Of a DNA stretch of 64,000 nt, positions 50,165 through 59,181 are shown piece after piece. The stretch is from Actinomycetospora soli. GTDB lineage: Bacteria > Actinomycetota > Actinomycetes > Mycobacteriales > Pseudonocardiaceae. Numbering within the stretch: the first letter of the stretch is position 1; every line of letters begins with the position of its first letter. Position numbers and translations under genes: made by a program. The notes beneath the pieces are model-generated. The model saw nothing but the letters and a program-made list of their open reading frames with translations, did not search any database and was not told where the DNA came from. The stretch covers positions 248,001 through 312,000 of the forward strand of contig NZ_JAJNDA010000006.1 of the NCBI RefSeq assembly GCF_021026295.1, in the 5' to 3' direction.

Positions 50165-50270
50165 CGCAGAACCTCCCAGTACGGTCCGTTCCGTCGCCAC
50201 CCGTCCGAACGATGCCCCGATTGCATCAGAACCCGGGTACCGAGATCCAGCGACAGCAACGCGTAGCTGA

Positions 50271-50323
50271 GCCTCACTCTAACGGACGATTCTCACTCGG
50301 ATGTCTCCCCGAGTGAGTGAGGC
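50271..50323. promoter_or_regulatory. nested CTCACTC/GAGTGAG inverted repeats
   Basis: GCCTCACTC (50271-50279) pairs with GAGTGAGGC (50315-50323), and CTCACTCGG (50292-50300) with CCGAGTGAG (50309-50317). The array lies between the divergent LAL and sugar transferase genes, so it is a good operator candidate. Confidence 0.6.
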
Positions 50324-50333
50324 ACACGGTGGA

Positions 50334-50356
50334 ACCCTGGGAAGAGTTCCCAGGGT
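50334..50356. promoter_or_regulatory. 10-bp perfect inverted repeat with 3-base spacer
   Basis: ACCCTGGGAA (50334-50343), GAG, TTCCCAGGGT (50347-50356). It is in the same divergent spacer, 76 bases before the sugar transferase ATG; a dimeric regulator site is likely. Confidence 0.6.
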
Positions 50357-50431
50357 CCTGCGCCGATCGATCGCCCACGATTTGTCTCGGCAGTCGCAGT
50401 GAGTGATCACGCCAGGGGAGGCACGGTACGA

Positions 50432-51925
50432 ATGGCCGCTGTCCGCGGGACCGTCGGGCCCGCCTGGCCTGCGTCCGAACGCACCAGTGTGAGCAGCACC
50501 TCGCCGGAGGTGCTGCGCCGCGACCTGCCCGTACGTCGCTCCCCCGGACGCGAGCGCCCACTGGACCGGCCGCAGGTCCGACCGCTCCTCGGCGTCCGCC
50601 GGGCGGGATCGATCCAGGCGTGGATGCTGGTCCTCCCCCTCGACGCGGCGATGACCGCGCTGCCGATGGCCTGGAACCCGCACTACTGGAAGGCGTTCGC
50701 CGCCCTCTCGGTGATCACCGTCGCCCTGGTCTGCGGCGGCGGGCGCTACCGGGCCCGCCTGCACCTGTCGGTGCTCGACGAGCTGCCGGCCCTGCTGGGT
50801 CGGCTGCTGGTGGCGATCGCGCTGGTCGCCGCCGTGTTCGCCGTGCGCCACGACAACGGGGGCGTGACGGAGTTCGTCCTCACCTCGCTCGCCTCGGTGG
50901 GGCTGGTCGTGGCGGGACGCGCGGTCTCGACGGCCGTGGTGCTCACCGCGCGGCGCCGTCGGATCGTCGCCCACCGCACCCTGCTCGTCGGCGGCGGCGA
51001 GCTCACCGGCGAGGTCGCGACGCTGCTCGACCGCTACTCCCGCTACGGCCTGGCCGTGGCCGGCTACGTCGACACCCTCCCGGGACCGGCCTCCGCCCGG
51101 GTGCCGTGGCTGGGCACGCTGGGCGACCTGGACACGCTCGTCGCCGAGCACGGTGTCGACGTCCTGCTCGTCGGCGACGGCACCTTCCGGGAGGAGGACC
51201 TGCTCGACCGCGTGCGCACCCCCGCCACCCGTGGCTGCGACCTGCTGGTCGTCCCCCGCCTGCACGCGTTCGCCACCGCCACCGGGCACACCGACCACAT
51301 CGGGTCGCTCCCGGTGATGCGGATCCGCACGCCCGCCCTCGACGGTCCGGCCTGGGCCCTCAAGCGCGCGGTGGACGTGGTCGCCTCCTCGCTGGCACTG
51401 CTGCTCCTCTCCCCCGTGCTGCTGACCTGCGCGCTCGCCGTCCGCTGGGAGGGCGGGCCGGGCGTCCTGTTCCGCCAGGTGCGGGTCGGCCGCGACGGCC
51501 GGCGCTTCGAGTGCCTGAAGTTCCGCTCCATGCGGCCGGCGACGTCGGCCGAGGGCGACACCCGCTGGTCGATCGCGCAGGACGACCGCGTGGGCCCGGT
51601 CGGACGGGTGCTGCGGGCGACGTCGCTCGACGAGCTGCCCCAGCTGGTCAACATCCTGCGCGGGGAGATGACGATCGTCGGCCCGCGACCGGAGCGACCG
51701 CACTTCGTCGAGCGCTTCTCCGCGGAGCATCCGCGCTACGGTCACCGGCACCGCGTGCCCGCGGGTCTCACCGGGCTCGCGCAGGTGTCCGGCCTGCGCG
51801 GCGACACCCCGATCTCCGACCGGGCGCGCTTCGACAACTACTACATCGAGAACTGGTCCCTGTGGCTCGACGCGAAGGTGCTGCTGCGCACGGTCTCCGA
51901 GGTCCTGTTCGCCAAGGGACGGTGA
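50432..51925 (+). CDS. second polyprenyl-phosphate sugar-1-phosphate transferase
   Basis: A 497-residue WbaP/WcaJ-type initiating enzyme: four helices, the central domain (HRTLLVGGGELTGEVATLLD), a further helix, and the catalytic domain with GVLFRQVRVGRDGRRFECLK, FRSMRPATSAEGDTR, SLDELPQLVNILRGEM, IVGPRPERPHFVERF and PAGLTGLAQVSGLRGDTP. It is distinct from the transferase at 34088 in its loop sequences, so two glycans or two initiation specificities are likely. ATG 50432 is preceded by GGGGAGG 12 bases upstream. It overlaps the beta-helix gene by GTGA. Confidence 0.9.
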   Translation: MAAVRGTVGPAWPASERTSVSSTSPEVLRRDLPVRRSPGRERPLDRPQVRPLLGVRRAGSIQAWMLVLPLDAAMTALPMAWNPHYWKAFAALSVITVALVCGGGRYRARLHLSVLDELPALLGRLLVAIALVAAVFAVRHDNGGVTEFVLTSLASVGLVVAGRAVSTAVVLTARRRRIVAHRTLLVGGGELTGEVATLLDRYSRYGLAVAGYVDTLPGPASARVPWLGTLGDLDTLVAEHGVDVLLVGDGTFREEDLLDRVRTPATRGCDLLVVPRLHAFATATGHTDHIGSLPVMRIRTPALDGPAWALKRAVDVVASSLALLLLSPVLLTCALAVRWEGGPGVLFRQVRVGRDGRRFECLKFRSMRPATSAEGDTRWSIAQDDRVGPVGRVLRATSLDELPQLVNILRGEMTIVGPRPERPHFVERFSAEHPRYGHRHRVPAGLTGLAQVSGLRGDTPISDRARFDNYYIENWSLWLDAKVLLRTVSEVLFAKGR

Positions 51926-53196
51926 CTGCGTCCCGACGACGGGTGCTGACGACGGCGGCGGCCGCGGGCGCGGCCGTCGTCGGGACCGCGGCCTGTGCCT
52001 CGGTGTTCGGGTCCCGGCGCGCCGGTCCGCCCGCCGCCGATCCCGACCTGCCGCGTCCCGCCGGCCCCCCGCGGCGGCAGGGGACGGTGGTGGACGTCCG
52101 GGCCGTCGGCGCGACCGGCGACGGCGTGACCGACGACGCCGCCGCCTTCGCCCGCGCGATGACGCAGGCCCGCGCCGGCGACACCGTGTTCGTCCCGGCC
52201 GGCACCTACCACCTCGTGCCGACCCGGCCCCTCGTCGTCCCGCCCGGCGTCCTGTTCGCCGGCGAGCCCGGCCGCTCGGTGCTGCGGATGACGCCCCGGG
52301 CGACGGCCGCCATCGAGGTCCGCGGCGCCGACTGCGCGCTCGACGGGCTCGAGCTCGCCCGCGCCGGCGACGTCGAGACGGTGCTGCTGCGCGTGGGGCA
52401 GGTCGACCGCCTCACGCTCTCCCGCCTCGTGTTCTCCGGCGCGGCGGACGTGTACGCCTCGTTCTGCCACGGGATCCAGCTCGGCGTCGACGGCGACACC
52501 TCGACCGCGCTGACGCTGACCGACTCGCTGTTCCACCGGCTCACCTACGGGCTGTACCAGGCCAACGACTCCCCGGCCGTGACGACGGGGGTGGAGGTCG
52601 GCGGGTGCACGTTCGCCCGCAACGCGAACACCGACCTGGAGTTCAACAGCCCGAGCGGTTCCTTCCGCCGGGTCCGGGTGCGCGGGTGCACCTTCCGCGA
52701 CAACGACTCCCCCGGTTTCGCCGTGGGGGTCGCCTACTGCGCCGACGTCGCCATCTCCGGCTGCACGATGACGAACTACCGGATGGAGGCCGTGCACGTC
52801 GAGGACTGGTCCTCCGACGTCGCCGTGACCGACAACCGCATGACGGCCTGCGGGCTCTCCGAGTACGCCTTCGTGCAGATCATCCAGGGCTGCACCCGCG
52901 TGGTGGTACGCGGCAACGTCTTCGACGCGACCGCCAACACCGCCGAGATCGCCGTGGTGAACGCGCTCGCCGGCGGCCGCGGCAGCTCCGCGGGCGGCCG
53001 CCCCGTCGTCCCGCCGACCGCGGTGACGGTCACCGGCAACGACTTCCGCTGCTCCCCCGACGTCACGGCCGTCGCCTTCCTCGGGGTCGACGGCGGGTCG
53101 ATCACCGGGAACCGCATCTCCGGTCTCGCCCTCGACGACGCCCTCGACCTCGAGGGCGCGACCCGGGTGGCGGTGGGGTCGAACGCCGCGGTCTGA
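51922..53196 (+). CDS. Tat-exported right-handed beta-helix (pectin-lyase-like) lipoprotein
   Basis: A 424-residue protein. N-terminus TASRRRVLTTAAAAGAAVVG is a twin-arginine signal, with Cys25 in GTAAC as a possible lipobox. It continues with VDVRAVGATGDGVTDDAAAF, the start typical of pectate-lyase-like glycan enzymes, and successive beta-helix coils (LDGLELARAGDVETVLLRVG, VEVGGCTFARNANTD, VRVRGCTFRDNDSPGF, VAVTDNRMTACG). It is coupled to the sugar transferase, so an extracellular lyase/epimerase or binding role on the cluster's own glycan is likely. Confidence 0.82.
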   Translation: MTASRRRVLTTAAAAGAAVVGTAACASVFGSRRAGPPAADPDLPRPAGPPRRQGTVVDVRAVGATGDGVTDDAAAFARAMTQARAGDTVFVPAGTYHLVPTRPLVVPPGVLFAGEPGRSVLRMTPRATAAIEVRGADCALDGLELARAGDVETVLLRVGQVDRLTLSRLVFSGAADVYASFCHGIQLGVDGDTSTALTLTDSLFHRLTYGLYQANDSPAVTTGVEVGGCTFARNANTDLEFNSPSGSFRRVRVRGCTFRDNDSPGFAVGVAYCADVAISGCTMTNYRMEAVHVEDWSSDVAVTDNRMTACGLSEYAFVQIIQGCTRVVVRGNVFDATANTAEIAVVNALAGGRGSSAGGRPVVPPTAVTVTGNDFRCSPDVTAVAFLGVDGGSITGNRISGLALDDALDLEGATRVAVGSNAAV

Positions 53197-53205
53197 GTGC
53201 GGCCC

Positions 53206-54318
53206 CTAGCGGGTCGCGCGCGCGGCGGCGGCGAGCACGTCGTCGGCCGAGCGCTTGGGTGAGGCGGCGTCGGCCGGGACGTCCTCGGTCCACCCCGTCC
53301 ATGCCTCCCGGGCGGCTCGGAGCCCGCCCAGGAGCCCGTCCGTGTCGGGCTCGACGACCCACGCCCCCTCGACGCCGGTCAGGTTCTCGGCGATGCCCGC
53401 GCGGGCCGAGACCACCACCTGCAGCCCGGCCACCTGCGCCTCGAGCGCGGTGAACCCGTAGACCTCCTCGGTGGAGGGCAGCACGAGCGTCTGGGCCTGC
53501 GCCAGGACCTCGACGACGCCGGGCTCGTCGAGGAAGCCCAGGAACCGCACCCGGTCGAGGACGCCGAGCGCGCGGGCCTGGTCCTCGAGCGCCGCGCGCT
53601 CGACCCCGTCCCCGGCGACGTCGAGGGTGGGCTCGCCGTCGAGCCGGGAGAACGCGTCGAGCAGCGTGTGGACGTTCTTGCGCGGGATCAGCTGGCCGAT
53701 CACCGCGAAGCGGTGCCGCGCGGCCGCCGGGCCCCGGCCGGCACCCGCGGCCCGGCGCAGGGCGCGCGGTCGCGTCCCGAAGGCCTCCAGGTCGATCGAG
53801 TTGACCGACTCGACGATGCGGTCGCGGGCCACGCCCGTGTGCAGCGCGGCGTCACGCGCCGAGGGACCGGGCACGACGACGGCCCCGGCCCGGGTGAACA
53901 GACGCCGCCGCAACCACGCCACCGGGCCGCGGTCGAACTGGCGCGACTCCAGCGTCGACTCGGAGAAGATCACGTAGGGCACGCCGCGCCGGTGCGCGCG
54001 CAGCATCGTCCACGCGCTCGCGACCTGGGCCCACGTGGGGATCACGACGACGTCCGCGGCGTCGAGCACCCGCCGGGTGATCCCCGGACGCAGGGCCGCC
54101 TGGTAGGAGTCGAGCCGGCGCGCGAGGGGTCGCGGCAGCGGGATCGGCACGGACGGGAGGACGCCGGAGGAGTAGCCCGGGTGCGGCCGGAACCGGAAGT
54201 GGCGCTCGGGCTCCTCGGCGAACAGGAAGTGCACCCGGAAGTCGCAGCGGTCCGCGAGCTCGCAGAACAGCGGTTCGCGGTACGGCGCCTGGGCGTCCGT
54301 GAGCCACGCGATCTTCAT
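53206..54318 (-). CDS. glycosyltransferase family 4
   Basis: A 370-residue GT-B enzyme: MKIAWLTDAQAPYREPLFCE, VHFLFAEEPERHF, FAVIGQLIPRKNVHTLLDAF, LDVAGDGVERAALED and the donor site LPSTEEVYGFTALEAQVAGL with the E-x7-E motif. ATG 54318 is preferred to ATG 54324 because GGGGA lies eight bases upstream. It shares a 90-base divergent spacer with the gene at 54408, which contains an inverted repeat. Confidence 0.88.
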   Translation of the reverse strand: MKIAWLTDAQAPYREPLFCELADRCDFRVHFLFAEEPERHFRFRPHPGYSSGVLPSVPIPLPRPLARRLDSYQAALRPGITRRVLDAADVVVIPTWAQVASAWTMLRAHRRGVPYVIFSESTLESRQFDRGPVAWLRRRLFTRAGAVVVPGPSARDAALHTGVARDRIVESVNSIDLEAFGTRPRALRRAAGAGRGPAAARHRFAVIGQLIPRKNVHTLLDAFSRLDGEPTLDVAGDGVERAALEDQARALGVLDRVRFLGFLDEPGVVEVLAQAQTLVLPSTEEVYGFTALEAQVAGLQVVVSARAGIAENLTGVEGAWVVEPDTDGLLGGLRAAREAWTGWTEDVPADAASPKRSADDVLAAAARATR

Positions 54319-54357
54319 GCTCATGTCCCCGTCGTCGTGACCTACGGTGTCCGTCAC

Positions 54358-54378
54358 CGGTTGATTATCGTTCAACCG
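54358..54378. promoter_or_regulatory. inverted repeat between divergent glycosyltransferase genes
   Basis: CGGTTGA (54358-54364) and TCAACCG (54372-54378) are perfect 7-bp arms with a 7-base AT-rich spacer, placed midway between the starts at 54318 (-) and 54408 (+). Confidence 0.5.
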
Positions 54379-54407
54379 AGGGAGCTGACCATCGGGATGT
54401 GGCACAG

Positions 54408-55523
54408 ATGGCTGTAGATCCTCCGAGATCGGACGGAGCGTCACCGACCGGGCGCGAGCGGGTCGCCGTCCTGGAACTCGACCCGCTCGGGCACCGGCTG
54501 CGCTACGTGCGTCTGCTGCTGGTGGCCGCCGCGGGCTCCGACGCCCGGCCGCTGCTGCTCGTCCCGCCCGCCGTGCGGACCTCGCCCGAGTTCGCCGAGC
54601 ACCTCGCCGACGTCCCCGCCGAGGTCGTCGAGGTCCCGGACGAGCGCCGCGCGGCGGTGCGGGTCGCGGTGGAGACCGCGGCCGCCGTCGGGGCCCGCCT
54701 CGTGGTGCCGGACGGCGACAAGAACGTCGCCCCGCTCCTGCTCGCCCTCGCCCGGACCCGGCCGCCCGCGGTGTCGGTGCTGCTCATGCGCACGGTGCTG
54801 CCCGGCGGGTCGGAACGCACCACCCCGGGCATGGCCCTGAAGCCGCCGCTGGCGTGGCTGCTCGCCCGGCTGCCCGGGGTGCGCGTGCGCTTCCTGACCG
54901 ACGCGTTCGGCGTCGTCGTGCGCCGACGCGGCTTCCCCGGCATCGAGCCGGTCCGCGATCCCGTCGTCCCGGACGACCGCGGCGCCCCGGCCCGCGAGCC
55001 CGACGCCCCGTTCCGCCTCGGCGTGTTCGGGGTGATCAGCGCCCGCAAGAACGTCCCGCTGCTGCTGGCGGCCCTCGAGCAGGTCCCCGACGTGCACCTG
55101 GTGCTGGCCGGACGCTGCGACCCCGACGTCACCGCCGCGCTCGCCGCCTCCGGCCTGCACCCCGACCGGCTCCACGTCGACGACCGCCTGCTCACCGAGG
55201 CCGAGTTCGACGCCGCCGTCGCCGGGGTCGACGCGGTCGCGGTGCTGCACGACAACGACGCGCCGAGCGGGATCGTCGCGGAGGCCGCCGCCCGGGGCGT
55301 CCCGGTGCTCGGCCCCGCGCGCGGGTGGGCCTCGAGCATGATCACCGGTACCGGGATCGGCGAGGTCGCCGAGGTCACGGGGCCCGACGCGGCGGCCGGC
55401 GTCGCCGACGCGCTCCGCCGCCTGGTCACGAGCCGTGAACGGCGCGCCGCCGCGGCGCGCCGGGCGCGGACCCGGCTCGGGACGGCCGACTTCGTCCGGG
55501 GGCTGCTCGGCGACGTGTTGTGA
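54408..55523 (+). CDS. glycosyltransferase-like protein (GT-B fold)
   Basis: A 371-residue protein. The N-terminal half (VAVLELDPLGHRLRYVRLLL, LVVPDGDKNVAPLLLAL) and the C-terminal Rossmann half (RLGVFGVISARKNVPLLLAAL, HLVLAGRCDPDV, GVDAVAVLHDNDAPSGIVAEAAARGVPVLG) have the order of GT4-like transferases, with the donor-site glutamate at the usual place. It is more divergent than the other transferases of the locus, so the specificity is unknown. ATG 54408 or GTG 54399 could start it. Confidence 0.75.
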   Translation: MAVDPPRSDGASPTGRERVAVLELDPLGHRLRYVRLLLVAAAGSDARPLLLVPPAVRTSPEFAEHLADVPAEVVEVPDERRAAVRVAVETAAAVGARLVVPDGDKNVAPLLLALARTRPPAVSVLLMRTVLPGGSERTTPGMALKPPLAWLLARLPGVRVRFLTDAFGVVVRRRGFPGIEPVRDPVVPDDRGAPAREPDAPFRLGVFGVISARKNVPLLLAALEQVPDVHLVLAGRCDPDVTAALAASGLHPDRLHVDDRLLTEAEFDAAVAGVDAVAVLHDNDAPSGIVAEAAARGVPVLGPARGWASSMITGTGIGEVAEVTGPDAAAGVADALRRLVTSRERRAAAARRARTRLGTADFVRGLLGDVL

Positions 55524-55618
55524 CCGGGCACCCCGAGAAGTGGGCGTTTCTTCACCCGTTCGTTAGTCTGTTCGGCGGAAGATGACCCACCGTGCCCACC
55601 AGGGGGAGGTGACGACGG

Positions 55619-56953
55619 GTGACCACGCTCGCGACGGGACGGGCACCTGTCGTCCGGAATCCCCGGGGCAGCGCGACGACCCCCCGGGTCCCCGCCGCCG
55701 TGCCCGCCGGGCTGCTGCTGGCCACGCTGCCGCTCCTGCGTCCCGGCACCCTCGGGGAGTACACGGCCCTGATCGGCGCCGGGGTCGCCCTCGCCGCCGG
55801 GGTCGCGGCCATGCTGCGCCGGGAGACCGCCCCGACCCGCCCGGTGCGGGCCGTCTCGGTGTTCCTCGCGCTCCTCGTCGCCGCCTACCTGTGGCTCGTG
55901 CTGCACACGGTGTGGGTCGAGGACCTGATCCGCATCCGCAGCCAGTTCCAGGACTTCGCGCTCACCGTCGGCTCGGTCGTGGCCGCGGTGCTCGTGCTCA
56001 ACGACCCGCGGGCCCGCCTCGCGCTCGGGCGCGGCTTCGTGCTGGTGCTGTGCGCGATCGGTGCGCTGTGGCTGGTCACGGCCCTGTGGTGGGCGGTGGC
56101 GGGCGTCGGCACGGGGCAGATCGGGATGATCCCGGTGGGCACCGTCGGACCCCAGCCGGTCTACCTCCCGTTCACCGTCAGCTACTCGACCTCCTCGGTG
56201 TTCGGGATGGACGTGCCGCGGCTGACCGGCATCGGGCGCGAGTCGGGCTGGATGGCCATGTACTGCGCCGCGGGCTGGTTCCTCGCCGAGGCCGTCGGCT
56301 ACCGGTCGTGGCTCGTCCGGGGCCTGATCCTCGCCGGCCTCATCGGCACCCTCTCGACGGCGGGCTTCGGCGTCTTCGTCGTGGTTCTCGCCGTCGAGGG
56401 CTTCCTGCGCCCGCGCGGCGGCATCGGGTTGGGCGGGTTCCTCCGCCAGGTGGGCGGGCTGGGGGCCATCGTCGGAGCGGCGTGGATCGCCCTCTACGCC
56501 CCGGTGTTCGGGCTGCAGGCCAAGCAGACCTCCAACGAGGCCTCGCTCGACGAGCGCTCGGACGCCACCGAGGCCGGCATCCGCGCGCTCACCACGAAGC
56601 CCTGGGGCGGCCAGGGCACCGAGAAGCAGGCCGGCATCAACCTGATCTCCGACATCGCCGTGAACGGCCTGCCCTTCGTCCTGCTCGTGACCGCGGCGCT
56701 GCTCGTGCCGCTCCTGCTCGTCCGCCCGGCCCGCGGGACCCGCGGGCGGGCCGCCCCCGTCGCGTTCGTGGTGTTCGCGACGCTCCTGCTCTCGCAGCCC
56801 GCGGCCGCGTCGACGTGGGTCTTCGTCCTCGTCGCCCTGGCCCTCGCCTGCGACGACCTGACCGAGGCCGAGCGCCACGCGCCCGGTGACCTCCTGCCCC
56901 GCCGGCTCCAGCGCCGGCTCGGGATCCGCGACACCAGTGGAGCCGCATCGTGA
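55619..56953 (+). CDS. O-antigen ligase/polymerase-like membrane protein (Wzy candidate)
   Basis: A 444-residue protein with about ten membrane helices. A large loop between later helices carries RLTGIGRESGWMAMYCAAGW and ALYAPVFGLQAKQTSNEASL, and then LTTKPWGGQGTEKQAGINLI, the O-antigen-ligase/polymerase pattern with conserved Arg and Gly residues. It most likely polymerises the lipid-linked repeat unit outside the membrane. GTG 55619 follows GGGGGAGG. It overlaps the Wzz-like gene by GTGA. Confidence 0.8.
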   Translation: MTTLATGRAPVVRNPRGSATTPRVPAAVPAGLLLATLPLLRPGTLGEYTALIGAGVALAAGVAAMLRRETAPTRPVRAVSVFLALLVAAYLWLVLHTVWVEDLIRIRSQFQDFALTVGSVVAAVLVLNDPRARLALGRGFVLVLCAIGALWLVTALWWAVAGVGTGQIGMIPVGTVGPQPVYLPFTVSYSTSSVFGMDVPRLTGIGRESGWMAMYCAAGWFLAEAVGYRSWLVRGLILAGLIGTLSTAGFGVFVVVLAVEGFLRPRGGIGLGGFLRQVGGLGAIVGAAWIALYAPVFGLQAKQTSNEASLDERSDATEAGIRALTTKPWGGQGTEKQAGINLISDIAVNGLPFVLLVTAALLVPLLLVRPARGTRGRAAPVAFVVFATLLLSQPAAASTWVFVLVALALACDDLTEAERHAPGDLLPRRLQRRLGIRDTSGAAS

Positions 56954-59148
56954 ATGCCCGCGAGTACTGGACCGTGCTGCGTGAGGACCGCCTGCTCATC
57001 GGCGGCATCGTCGTCGTCTGCGTGGCGATCGCCGCCGCCGTGGCGCTGCTGCTGCCGCGCACCTACACGTCGAACGCGGTGTTCTACGTGGCCGCGCAGC
57101 AGACGGCGTCGAGCTCGACCGAGTCCTACCAGGGCGCCCAGCTCTCCACCGAGCGCGTCAAGTCCTACACCGAGCTGATCACCGGGCCCCGGGTCGCGGC
57201 GGACGCCTCCGCCCTGCTGGGCGGCACTCCCACCGCGGACGAGATCCAGAACTCGGTCAGCGCGGACGCGGTGGCGGAGACCGTCGTGCTCAACGTCGGG
57301 ATCACCCGGCCCACGCCCGAGGACGCCCAGCTCGTCGGCACCGCCGTGACCACGGCGTTCACGCGCCTGGTCAACAGCATCGAGTCGACCGGCCAGGCCG
57401 TGAACCGCCCGGTGGTCTCGACCGAGCTGATCTACCCGCCGACGCTGCCGGTCTACCCGGCGGGCCCGGGCACGACGATGCTGCTGGCCGCCGGCGTGCT
57501 CGCGGGGGTGGTGCTGGGGGTCGGCGCGGCCCTCGGGCGCCGCGCGCTGCGGCGGGCCGTCGACTCCGCCGAGGTCCTGGGCGAGGGGCTCGACACCCCG
57601 GTGCTCGCCTCGGTGCCCGCGCTCGCCCGTCGTCCGGAACGGCCCGCGCTGCTCGCGGAGCCGGTCGCGGGACGACGGGGGCGGGCCGCTGCCCGGGCCC
57701 GCGACCGCGCCGCCGCCGTGCGGCGCCTGCGCACCGCGCTCGTGGCGGGGGCGGGCGACCGGCGCTGCCTCGTCGTCACCGGCGTCCGCTCCGAGCAGGG
57801 CACGACGACGGTGGCCGTGGACCTCGCGGTCGCGCTGGCGCTGGCCGGCGAGTCGGTCGTGCTGGTGGACGCCGACCTGCAGCGTCCGGCCGTCGCCGCA
57901 GCGCTGGGCCTGCCGGAGGAGCCGGGGCTGTCGGACACGCTGCGTGCGAAGCGGGCCTCGGGCGGGGTGGTCGGCGTGCAGCGCTTCGCCGCCGGGTCCT
58001 TCGACGTCATCACCGCCGGGTCCGCCGTCGAGCGCCCGGGCGAGGTGTGGGGCTCCGCCGCCGGTGCCGCGGTGCTGGCCGCACTGCGCTCGACCTACGG
58101 CTGGGTCCTCCTCGACGCCTCGCCGCTGAGCGGCAGCCCGGCCACGCTCGACCTGGCCCGTCTCGCCGACGGCGTGGTCGTCGTCGCGCGCCGCGGGTCC
58201 GCCCGCCCGGACGACCTCGACGCCGCCGCGGCCGGCCTGCGCACCGTGGAGGCCGAGACCGTGGGCGCGGTGTTCACCTTCGCGGTGGACGTCCCGGAGA
58301 CCCCGGTCGAGACCCGCAAGGCCCTCCCCGCCGCGGCCGCGAGGACGACGCCGGAGCCGCCGGTCGAGCGCCCGGCCGCCGCGGCGTCGGAGCCCGAGGT
58401 GCCGGAGTCGGCGGGGTCGAGGCCGGCAGAGTCCGAGTCGGTCGCCGTCACTGAGCCCGCGACGTCCGAGCCTGCGACGTCCGAGCCCGGGACGTCCGAG
58501 CCCGCGACGTCCGAGCCGGTCGCCGCCTCCGGGTCCACCACTGAGACCACCCGGGTCGAGCCTGCCGAGGGCGAACCTGCCGACGCCGCGCCGGTCGCCG
58601 AGGAGCCGGCCGTCGACGAGCCGACCCACGAGGAGCCTGCTGCGGCACCTGCCCGCCCGGCGTCGCTCGTCGACCCGTCGGCCGCGGGCTCGGTCACCGG
58701 CCGCATCCCGGCGCGCAACGGCGCCCGGGGGACGACGCCTACCGCCTCCGCCGCGCCCACCGAGCCTTCCGTGCCCACCGCGCCTTCGGTCCCCGCCGCC
58801 CGCGACGGGTCGGCGCCGATCGCCACCCCCGCCGAGCCCTCCCCCGCCGCGCCCACCTCCGCTGCGCCCACCCCCGCCGAGCGCGAGGCGCCCGAGCCGG
58901 CCGCACCCGCCGTCGGGAACGGGTCCCGGCGGCGCGGGCACCGCCGGGTGACCTCGTCCTGGCAGCTGCCGTCGCAGGCTCCGGAGCCCACGGCCGCCGA
59001 GGCCGCGCCGGAGCCGCGGACGAACGGCAACGGCAACAACGGCCACAGCACCGGTTCCACCGGCAACGGTTCCGCCGGCACCAACGGGCACACGACCACC
59101 GGGCGTCGCCGCCGCCGCGCGGTGCGCCCGACCCCGACCTCCTCGTGA
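56950..59148 (+). CDS. Wzz/BY-kinase-like chain-length protein with altered P-loop
   Basis: A 732-residue protein. Residues 1-200 are a Wzz module (helices about 15-36 and 175-196 flanking an extracytoplasmic domain). Residues 260-430 have the fold of bacterial tyrosine kinases: VTGVRSEQGTTTVAVDLA (Walker A with the lysine replaced by Thr), VVLVDADLQRPA (Walker A'), WVLLDASPLSG (Walker B-like). In place of the C-terminal tyrosine cluster there is a 300-residue Pro/Ala/Ser/Thr/Glu tail with TSEPA repeats and an Asn/Gly/His-rich end. It probably controls polymer length; kinase activity is doubtful. Confidence 0.82.
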   Translation: MNAREYWTVLREDRLLIGGIVVVCVAIAAAVALLLPRTYTSNAVFYVAAQQTASSSTESYQGAQLSTERVKSYTELITGPRVAADASALLGGTPTADEIQNSVSADAVAETVVLNVGITRPTPEDAQLVGTAVTTAFTRLVNSIESTGQAVNRPVVSTELIYPPTLPVYPAGPGTTMLLAAGVLAGVVLGVGAALGRRALRRAVDSAEVLGEGLDTPVLASVPALARRPERPALLAEPVAGRRGRAAARARDRAAAVRRLRTALVAGAGDRRCLVVTGVRSEQGTTTVAVDLAVALALAGESVVLVDADLQRPAVAAALGLPEEPGLSDTLRAKRASGGVVGVQRFAAGSFDVITAGSAVERPGEVWGSAAGAAVLAALRSTYGWVLLDASPLSGSPATLDLARLADGVVVVARRGSARPDDLDAAAAGLRTVEAETVGAVFTFAVDVPETPVETRKALPAAAARTTPEPPVERPAAAASEPEVPESAGSRPAESESVAVTEPATSEPATSEPGTSEPATSEPVAASGSTTETTRVEPAEGEPADAAPVAEEPAVDEPTHEEPAAAPARPASLVDPSAAGSVTGRIPARNGARGTTPTASAAPTEPSVPTAPSVPAARDGSAPIATPAEPSPAAPTSAAPTPAEREAPEPAAPAVGNGSRRRGHRRVTSSWQLPSQAPEPTAAEAAPEPRTNGNGNNGHSTGSTGNGSAGTNGHTTTGRRRRRAVRPTPTSS

Positions 59149-59153
59149 ACGCC

Positions 59154-59181
59154 GACCGCGGGGCCACCCGGCCCCGCGGTC
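59154..59181. terminator. 12-bp hairpin between convergent glycan genes
   Basis: GACCGCGGGGCC (59154-59165) and GGCCCCGCGGTC (59170-59181) form a perfect stem with loop ACCC between the convergent Wzz-like and Wzx-like genes; it starts six bases after one stop and covers the other. Confidence 0.85.

Noticed and set aside
58440-58520. Tandem GCGACGTCCGAGCC-type repeats as a regulatory element
   Set aside because: They encode the TSEPA repeats in the tail of the Wzz-like protein.
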